Assembly: GCA_001786805.1 (NCBI GenBank) | Contig: MFTJ01000049.1 | Coordinates: forward strand, 8,908-24,365 | DNA: 15,458 bases | Source: Candidatus Nomurabacteria bacterium RIFCSPHIGHO2_01_FULL_39_10 | GTDB lineage: Bacteria; Patescibacteriota; Minisyncoccia; Phycocordibacterales; UBA9973 | Direction of reading: 5' to 3' | In this document: one piece after another, positions 1 through 4,615 of the stretch | How the letters are laid out: every line of letters starts with the position of its first letter | How positions within the stretch are numbered: the first letter of the stretch is position 1 | The notes under the pieces: model-generated | Database searches by the model: none | Seen by the model: the letters and a program-made list of their open reading frames with translations, nothing else | What the model was told of the DNA's origin: nothing | Translations under genes and position numbers: made by a program

Positions 1-151
1 TTCTGCCGAATCTATCCAGTGGCGCGGGCGTATAGCCAGTCAAATAAATTTTATTTACCCCCGCCGCATCAGCCGTGCGAAACATTGCTCCGACATTTTG
101 CACGCTTCTAACATTGTGAATTATTAAAATGTTTTCTTTAATGGCGTTCAT
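1..151 (-). CDS. SpoU/TrmH-family RNA 2'-O-methyltransferase, N-terminal part (runs off left edge)
   Basis: The minus strand from ATG 151-149 is open to the window edge and gives 50 residues. It reads ILIIHNVRSVQNVGAMFRTA, then DAAGVNKIYLTGYTPAPLDR. The N-V-G-x-x-F-R-T-A-D-A-A-G signature is the conserved N-terminal part of SpoU/TrmH SAM-dependent methyltransferases, which methylate a ribose 2'-OH in tRNA or rRNA and fold as an alpha/beta-knot. The Arg of the FRTA motif is the conserved catalytic Arg of the family. The short lead-in before the motif suggests a small single-domain enzyme with no N-terminal substrate-binding domain. No strong Shine-Dalgarno precedes the ATG; a TATAAT lies about 40 bases upstream. 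The target RNA cannot be read from this fragment. Confidence 0.85.
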   Translation of the reverse strand, partial: MNAIKENILIIHNVRSVQNVGAMFRTADAAGVNKIYLTGYTPAPLDRFGR

Positions 152-189
152 TTTCTTACAGATTTTGTTGTAAAAAATTGCTTCTAATA

Positions 190-195
190 ATTATA
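190..195 (-). promoter_or_regulatory. Possible -10 box for the SpoU methyltransferase
   Basis: On the minus strand positions 195-190 read TATAAT. It would start a transcript near 183 with about a 30-base leader before the ATG at 151. No good -35 hexamer is visible, so this is weak. Confidence 0.3.
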
Positions 196-236
196 ATTAC
201 GAAAAACTAATTTAAAGCTTTATTTCACAAGGTCAG

Positions 237-257
237 AAAAAAGGCTAATAAAAGCCT
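237..257 (-). terminator. Short intrinsic terminator after the AlbA_2 remnant
   Basis: On the minus strand, just after the stop at 258, the sequence reads AGGCT-TTTATT-AGCCT followed by six T. The stem is only 5 bp, but the T run is in the right place and it separates this remnant from the methyltransferase gene downstream. Confidence 0.5.
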
Positions 258-765
258 CTAAAAAGTTAGAGTATAATAAGTGTTAACTGAAGCCCCATTT
301 GAGTTAACTATAGATAATTCTCTTAATTCTTTTAGATCTTTATTTATAGTTGCTCGTGGTATTCCTTTTAATATTTTTTGACAATCGTGCATCGTTAGCT
401 TGCCTTTTATTAATAGAGAGTTAATAATCTTTTGGGCATTCTGGTATATAAACAGCCAATATTGTTTTATTTTCATATTCAATTACATGATATTCGGGAC
501 GCAACACAAAACTCATTTTGTTGTTAAAATATTCGGTAAGTTTCGTTTGCATTAAATCTAGATTTTGACAACCAACAACAGAGTTAGATTCTTGGCTTAC
601 ACCAAATACAACAAGTCCTCCGCCCTTTCTATTAGCAAAGGCAGATATTGTCCTCCAAATATCATTTGGAACATTTTGTCTGGCAGTTTTAAACTCTAGG
701 TCTGGTAATTCACTTGATAATTCAAGTCCATATTTTATTTTTTTAACAATTTCTTCTTTAGTCAC
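258..765 (-). pseudogene. Collapsed AlbA_2 (Schlafen-type ATP-binding) regulator: N-terminal domain joined to a winged helix
   Basis: Two overlapping minus-strand frames are pieces of one protein. The first (765-421, GTG start, 114 residues) is a complete AlbA_2/Schlafen-like N-terminal domain. It has LEFK near residue 25, AFANRKGGGLVVFGV around 42-56 and ends at VYIPECPKDY. The second frame (482-258) carries a C-terminal winged helix: KGKLTMHDCQKILKGIPRAT, then INKDLKELRELSIV and a TYYTL beta-wing. Full-length members run about 400-500 residues with a large middle region, which is absent here. The change of frame lies near 421-440, where CPKDY-stop in one frame meets QKIINSLL in the other. 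I infer an internal deletion with frameshift. The promoter and terminator are still intact, so the 114-residue protein may still be made. Confidence 0.7.
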
Positions 766-771
766 AAATTA

Positions 772-780
772 ATTGTATCA
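772..780 (-). promoter_or_regulatory. Extended -10 promoter, leaderless start of the AlbA_2 gene
   Basis: The minus strand reads TGA-TACAAT at 780-772, then six bases (TAATTT), then the GTG start at 765. Initiation seven bases after the -10 would put the transcript start on the start codon itself. The same nine bases with the same spacing precede the gene starting at 11834. Confidence 0.55.
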
Positions 781-811
781 TACAAAACGATGAAATTTCC
801 TTTGGATTCTT

Positions 812-2539
812 TTAATAAACTTCTTTCTGATAACACTTTTCACAATAAATAATTTCCGGCCGGTCTGGAGAATAAGAAGTCTCAAATTCATTTTGACACC
901 CTTCCTTCATGCACTTTCTATGCCAAAGTTTGAGCGGATTTCGTTTTTTCAGCCTTTGGTAATGGCGGCAATTGGGGCAAATTTTTGGCAAGGGAAGGTT
1001 CATTCTTTGATAGAACTGTAGTTCAGCCGGAATAATTTTAAAGGCTTCAGTACAACTCGCCGCGCAAAAGGCAAGATGTTCATTTGTGCTGGCATGTTCG
1101 CATTCAATAACTTTGCCGACTACATTTTCTTCCACTTCCTTTATGCTGTTTGGGATATTCTCCGTTCCAATATCTATTTTATAGTTTCTTTCTTCTTTTT
1201 CTTTCCACTTGTACCCCCGCTTTTCCGCTTCAACTTTGTCTAAAGGAAAATACTCCTGCGCAATGGTTTCGTTATAGCAAAACGGGCTAAGTGCAGACGG
1301 AAAAAATTCTCCATATTTATATATTCGACCTTTTTGGTCAATATACGGCATATCGTCCATATGCTTGATGAGCTTTGGGACTAACTTTTCATATTCTTCT
1401 TCGCTGTATTGTTTGTTTAAAATACAATAATTCTTGGAACGCAAACCAACACAGCCGAAAAGATTGGAGGAACTAGAACAAAAATCCGAATAAGAAAGAT
1501 TGTTTGATTCTCCGCATGTATTGGAAAATCTTACATTGTTTACTTTCCAAAACCCGATGTAATCATAACAAAGCTCTAGAAATTCGCAGTAATTTACATC
1601 TTGAACATCTTTAGCTCCGATTAGCTGCTTGCAATACTTGATATCTTTGCACTCTTTGACATCAAAACTTTGAATAACATTTTTTGATTGAACAATATGA
1701 TCACCTTCCACTTCCGTTGAATACAATATGGTGCTAAATTTATGAGGGAATTTCAGCTTTAATTCTTGGAATTTTTTCGCGATTTCATCAAATCCGGCAC
1801 GCCCGTTTTTAATAAATTTTTCCTTTTTTCTGGCATACTCTTCCTTGGTGTGTTGCTGATTAAAAATGTTATATTTTTGTCCGCGCAGTCCTGCACATCC
1901 GATACAGTCTTGGCAATTCTTACAATCAAAACAATAAATCATGTCTAGAGAATTTGAACAATCCTGGCAAAAAATGGAATGCGATAACTTTTCGCAGTCA
2001 ATACACTCATAGCAGTATTCACTCTCGCGTATCAAATAACTATCAACACAATATTTGGATTCATACGGAGAACCATAAAGACAATTCTCAATATCAATGG
2101 AGCCGAAACATAAATATGAATCTTTGGCATTGCCGACATAATTGCAATAATCGGAATTTTTTGCGTTGATGGAGTTAAGGGCTGACCTTGGCACTTTAGA
2201 CAATAAAAAGGAAAATTGCGACAAAAAAGGCTGAGAAAAATCTGCTTCTTGCTCAAAATCCATCGGGTCCCATTTGTCGCCCCACCAGCACGACGAGCAA
2301 TATACCGGAAAAATTTTTTCTTTTGAGTAAACGGAAATAATCGGTTTCTTGCATAAGCCGCATTCACGGTGGTAAAGATTGCGTTCATTCCTGACACTAA
2401 AACGCCTTTGCATTCTGCATTGCGGGCAGAAAGTCGGTGGCGGAACTTTCAGTTTTTCGTAAAAATTAAAATCTTCTTGTTCTATGATAAATTTACTGCG
2501 ACAATTCTGACATATTCTTTTTTCATTTTCATTGCTCAT
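812..2539 (-). CDS. Cys-rich zinc-ribbon protein of unknown function with duplicated end domains
   Basis: This 575-residue protein has about 50 Cys, mostly as C-x-x-C pairs. The N-terminal unit (residues 10-84: C10/C13, C38/C41, C60/C63, C81/C84) and the C-terminal unit (about 492-569: C492/C496, C521/C524, C543/C548, C566/C569) are copies. Both read FY..-P.P..CP.CR..+R...RN..-.HR.C...C......YS....I.YC..C. Between them are two related central blocks of short YC/DYC repeats (about 130-245 and 290-393). Each ends in a GC.GLR..-Y.I.N.Q followed by an EEY helix. Zinc binding is a confident inference; the function is not known to me. I associate such proteins with CPR genomes, sometimes under misleading names. 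It follows the uracil glycosylase by 82 bases on the same strand and may be read with it. The start is ATG 2539, with an AAGG only one base upstream. Confidence 0.8.
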   Translation of the reverse strand: MSNENEKRICQNCRSKFIIEQEDFNFYEKLKVPPPTFCPQCRMQRRFSVRNERNLYHRECGLCKKPIISVYSKEKIFPVYCSSCWWGDKWDPMDFEQEADFSQPFLSQFSFLLSKVPRSALNSINAKNSDYCNYVGNAKDSYLCFGSIDIENCLYGSPYESKYCVDSYLIRESEYCYECIDCEKLSHSIFCQDCSNSLDMIYCFDCKNCQDCIGCAGLRGQKYNIFNQQHTKEEYARKKEKFIKNGRAGFDEIAKKFQELKLKFPHKFSTILYSTEVEGDHIVQSKNVIQSFDVKECKDIKYCKQLIGAKDVQDVNYCEFLELCYDYIGFWKVNNVRFSNTCGESNNLSYSDFCSSSSNLFGCVGLRSKNYCILNKQYSEEEYEKLVPKLIKHMDDMPYIDQKGRIYKYGEFFPSALSPFCYNETIAQEYFPLDKVEAEKRGYKWKEKEERNYKIDIGTENIPNSIKEVEENVVGKVIECEHASTNEHLAFCAASCTEAFKIIPAELQFYQRMNLPLPKICPNCRHYQRLKKRNPLKLWHRKCMKEGCQNEFETSYSPDRPEIIYCEKCYQKEVY

Positions 2540-2550
2540 ACCTTTTTTGC

Positions 2551-2590
2551 AACCCGCCCCGTACGAAGCTCTGCTTTCGTTCGGGGTTTT
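2551..2590 (+). repeat. Palindromic element, GCCCCGT...GGGGTTTT family, intergenic copy
   Basis: Arms CCCCGTACGAAGC (2557-2569) and GCTTTCGTTCGGGG (2573-2586) form a hairpin with a 3-base loop. It is preceded by CCCG and followed by TTTT. It matches the copies at 4445-4481 (inside uvrC) and 8014-8052 (inside uvrB, opposite strand). It lies between the uracil glycosylase and zinc-ribbon genes. On the minus strand no T run follows it, so it is a poor terminator for the repair cluster. Confidence 0.75.
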
Positions 2591-2621
2591 GATAGATTTT
2601 CGTTTCGGAATTCATAATGTT

Positions 2622-3257
2622 TTATTTAAAAAGCTTTGCTTGAACATCTTCTAATTTTTTAGGTTTTTGAGTTTCTTGCGATTCTTCAACCTCTTCAGGA
2701 ACACCGATCGCTTTTTTAAGCGCATAAGGTAATTTCTTAAAAGTTGCTTCAAACATATTCATGGCTGTAGTGCCGCGGAGCGCGGCCGCCGGATGAAGCA
2801 TTGGAAGGATAAAATATGTATCCGCCTGAAAAAGCTTGCCTTGATCGCGGGTAATCTTGGCTAACGGCAGAAAATAATTCATGGAAAATCTGCCGAGCGG
2901 CACGATCATTTTGGGAGCGATAATGTCTATCTGCCGGGCAAGATATGGCTTGTATGCTTCAATTTCTTCCTGGCTAGGGTCGCGGTTCTCCGGCGGGTGG
3001 CGCTTCACAATGTTGGTAATATAAACATCGTTTTCCTTCCAGCCAAGTTCTCTGATGTTTTTTCTAAGCAATTGTCCCGCTCGGCCAACAAATGGCCGTC
3101 TCTCGCGGTCTTCATTCATGCCCGGGGCTTCGCCGATGAAAAGAATATCGCAGTCAGAATTCCCTTCCCCGAAAACGAGATTTGCCCCCATTAACGGAAG
3201 CGTTTTGTTTCCCTCCATTTCTTTCTTTAGTTTATCTAATTCGGTAGCCTTATCCAT
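2622..3257 (-). CDS. Family-4-like uracil-DNA glycosylase lacking the 4Fe-4S cysteines
   Basis: This 211-residue enzyme should remove uracil from DNA to start base excision repair. Motifs, numbered from ATG 3257: FGEGNSDCDILFIGEAPG (about 29-46), with GEAPGMNE at 42-49 as the water-activating motif; PFVGRAGQLL; NIVKRHPPENRDP around 82-94; and MLHPAAAL with the catalytic-loop HPAA at 155-158. This order is that of family 4 (TTUDGA type). Family 4 normally holds a 4Fe-4S cluster on four Cys. Here all four are missing: no CxxC near the N-terminus, Arg-His where VKC is usual, and Tyr102 where EAC is usual. Cys36 is the only Cys. The ATG at 3257 lies four bases after the uvrC stop (TAG AGAC ATG), so the two are co-translated neighbours. 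A GTG at 3284 would add nine residues but sits inside a palindrome, so I prefer the ATG. Confidence 0.88.
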   Translation of the reverse strand: MDKATELDKLKKEMEGNKTLPLMGANLVFGEGNSDCDILFIGEAPGMNEDRERRPFVGRAGQLLRKNIRELGWKENDVYITNIVKRHPPENRDPSQEEIEAYKPYLARQIDIIAPKMIVPLGRFSMNYFLPLAKITRDQGKLFQADTYFILPMLHPAAALRGTTAMNMFEATFKKLPYALKKAIGVPEEVEESQETQKPKKLEDVQAKLFK

Positions 3258-3261
3258 GTCT

Positions 3262-4614
3262 CTAATTATATACTCTTTTTCCACCCCGCCTAGCTCGGGC
3301 GGGGCAAAAATTTCTTGCCCTCACCTTTTTATGATAGGCAATCGCAAACCGGTGCGCTTCGCTGTTTGCCAGTAGTATTTCTCTTTTGTATTTTAAACCA
3401 AATTTTTCATCGCCCATAATGGCTTTTGGTTTATGCTTTTCGTCTTTAAGCACAGAAACTACGGGGATGACAAGGTTAAACCTTGTCAAAACAGATTTGG
3501 TAATATTAATTTGAGCGATTCCACCATCTACAACTATCAGATTCGGATAAGTCCATTCTTTATGCGCCAAACGTCTTTCCAGCACTTCTTTGAGCGCGCC
3601 TGTGTCATTTGTATTATTTTGAGCTTTTATCTTGAATTTTTTATATTCACTTTTTTCCGCTTCACCATTTTCTACTACTGTCATAACCCCCACCATATTT
3701 TTGCCGCCCATGTGGGCAATGTCATATGCTTCTATCCTGAAACCGGAGCCCATGCTAATTTTTTGTTCCCGAGGGTCCCACTTTGAGCCCAAAGCGCCCA
3801 AAGAAGGGCGCAGGGGCAAAAAATTAGTATGGGCTCCGGTTTCACTTTTTATTAAAGCAATATCGTTTATATGCTGTAAAGCAAAAATTTGTCTTTTTAT
3901 CTCGCCTGCTTTTTCAAATTCGCAATTTTTCGCGTATATTTCCATTTCTTTTTGTAAATTTTTCAAAATTTGCTTCTTTTTTCCGGCAAAAAATAATTTG
4001 ATATTTCTAATGTTTTGCAAATACATTTTTCGGTCATTTAAATCCGGCACCAAATTTATTTGCTGATAAAATTCCATATAATTCTTGCTTTTGTCGTCTA
4101 AAAACGGAAAAATTCTACGGATTATTTTCATGGCTTCGCGAAGCTGAGAGCCATTTGTGAATGGTCCGTAGATTTTTGATATTATGACATTATTGATAAT
4201 GTTAGAATGTTCTTTTAGGTTGCGAGTGCGAACAGTAAATACTCTGGGCAATTTTTCTTTCGTAATTACTACACTCAAAAAACTTTTATCATCTTTCTCT
4301 TTAGTATTGTAATAAGGCTGATGTTTTTTTATTAGTTCTGCTTCGAGAATCAGAGCCTCCAATACGCTTTCCGTATCTTGGTAATCTATTTTGTTTGCTT
4401 CTTGAACCATCTTTACAATAATTGGCCCCCTAGTTTCAATCAGACCTGCCCCGTAGGAAGCTTGCTTTCCTTCGGGGTTTTTACCAAAGTAACTTTTAAC
4501 TCTGTCGTGCAATGAAGTAGCTTTGCCGATATATAAAATTTCCTTTCCTTTTTGAAAAAAATAAACCCCGGGGTTGTCAGGTATTTTTATTTTTTTAAAA
4601 TATTTTATGTCCAT
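3262..4614 (-). CDS. uvrC: Excinuclease ABC subunit C, short form without helix-hairpin-helix
   Basis: UvrC makes the two incisions around a lesion held by UvrB. This 450-residue form has the GIY-YIG nuclease (PGVYFF about 15-20, LYIG 27-30, Arg38 in DRVKSYF, LEAELIKK with catalytic Glu91), then a UVR helix pair that binds UvrB (about 220-249). The RNase H-like nuclease follows, with EAYDIAH (Asp298), VVDGG (Asp363) and SEAHRFA (His421). It ends some 20 residues later, so the C-terminal (HhH)2 DNA-binding domain of typical ~600-residue UvrC is absent. I chose ATG 4614 because it directly precedes the conserved N-terminus and lies one base after the uvrA stop (TAA T ATG); upstream extension would overlap uvrA. 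Three palindromes are translated inside it: residues about 45-57, 258-291 and the last 12-15. Confidence 0.95.
   Translation of the reverse strand: MDIKYFKKIKIPDNPGVYFFQKGKEILYIGKATSLHDRVKSYFGKNPEGKQASYGAGLIETRGPIIVKMVQEANKIDYQDTESVLEALILEAELIKKHQPYYNTKEKDDKSFLSVVITKEKLPRVFTVRTRNLKEHSNIINNVIISKIYGPFTNGSQLREAMKIIRRIFPFLDDKSKNYMEFYQQINLVPDLNDRKMYLQNIRNIKLFFAGKKKQILKNLQKEMEIYAKNCEFEKAGEIKRQIFALQHINDIALIKSETGAHTNFLPLRPSLGALGSKWDPREQKISMGSGFRIEAYDIAHMGGKNMVGVMTVVENGEAEKSEYKKFKIKAQNNTNDTGALKEVLERRLAHKEWTYPNLIVVDGGIAQINITKSVLTRFNLVIPVVSVLKDEKHKPKAIMGDEKFGLKYKREILLANSEAHRFAIAYHKKVRARNFCPARARRGGKRVYN
3284..3304. repeat. GC-rich palindrome at the 3' end of uvrC
   Basis: CCCCGCC and GGCGGGG pair around a 7-base loop. 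Next to it is a second palindrome (GGGCAA...TTGCCC, about 3302-3320). In uvrC the stretch encodes CPARARRGG after the last conserved helix (YHKKVRARNF), so it forms a foreign-looking C-terminal tail. It may be a short relative of the GCCCCG elements. Confidence 0.6.
3738..3844. repeat. 107-bp palindromic element inserted in frame in uvrC
   Basis: Terminal inverted repeats 3738-3765 and 3817-3844 match at 27 of 28 positions. The left arm starts TGAAACCGGAGCCCAT and the arms end in CAAAAAATTAG. The centre holds two smaller hairpins: GCGCCC/GGGCGC at 3794-3811 and CTTTG/CAAAG at about 3781-3795. It encodes about 34 residues (ETGAHTNF...KISMGSG) between the conserved UvrC stretches INDIALIKS and FRIEAYDIAH, which are normally nearly adjacent. 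Confidence 0.85.
4445..4481 (+). repeat. Palindromic element, GCCCCGT...GGGGTTTT family, inside uvrC
   Basis: Arms CCCCGTAGGAAGC (4449-4461) and GCTTTCCTTCGGGG (4464-4477) carry the family flanks CCTG and TTTT. Read on the minus strand it encodes KNPEGKQASYGAG between RVKSYFG and LIETRGP of UvrC, which are close neighbours in ordinary UvrC proteins. Confidence 0.8.
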
Positions 4615-4615
4615 A

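Noticed and set aside
2557..2586. Rho-independent terminator between the uracil glycosylase and zinc-ribbon genes
   Set aside because: On the transcribed minus strand the hairpin is not followed by a T run, and the same sequence recurs inside coding regions, so it is a dispersed repeat.
1766..2617. Plus- and minus-strand open frames of 60-120 codons within the zinc-ribbon gene
   Set aside because: They lie opposite or in another frame of a long, clearly coding Cys-motif protein and show no recognisable domain or start signal.
4130..4158. Inverted repeat around GCTTCGCGAAGC in uvrC
   Set aside because: It encodes the conserved FTNGSQLREAMKII stretch with no added residues.
4187..4202. 16-base palindrome ACATTAT-TG-ATAATGT in uvrC
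   Set aside because: It is short and AT-rich. It falls in a variable loop (SNIINNVI), but there is no sign that distinguishes insertion from chance.
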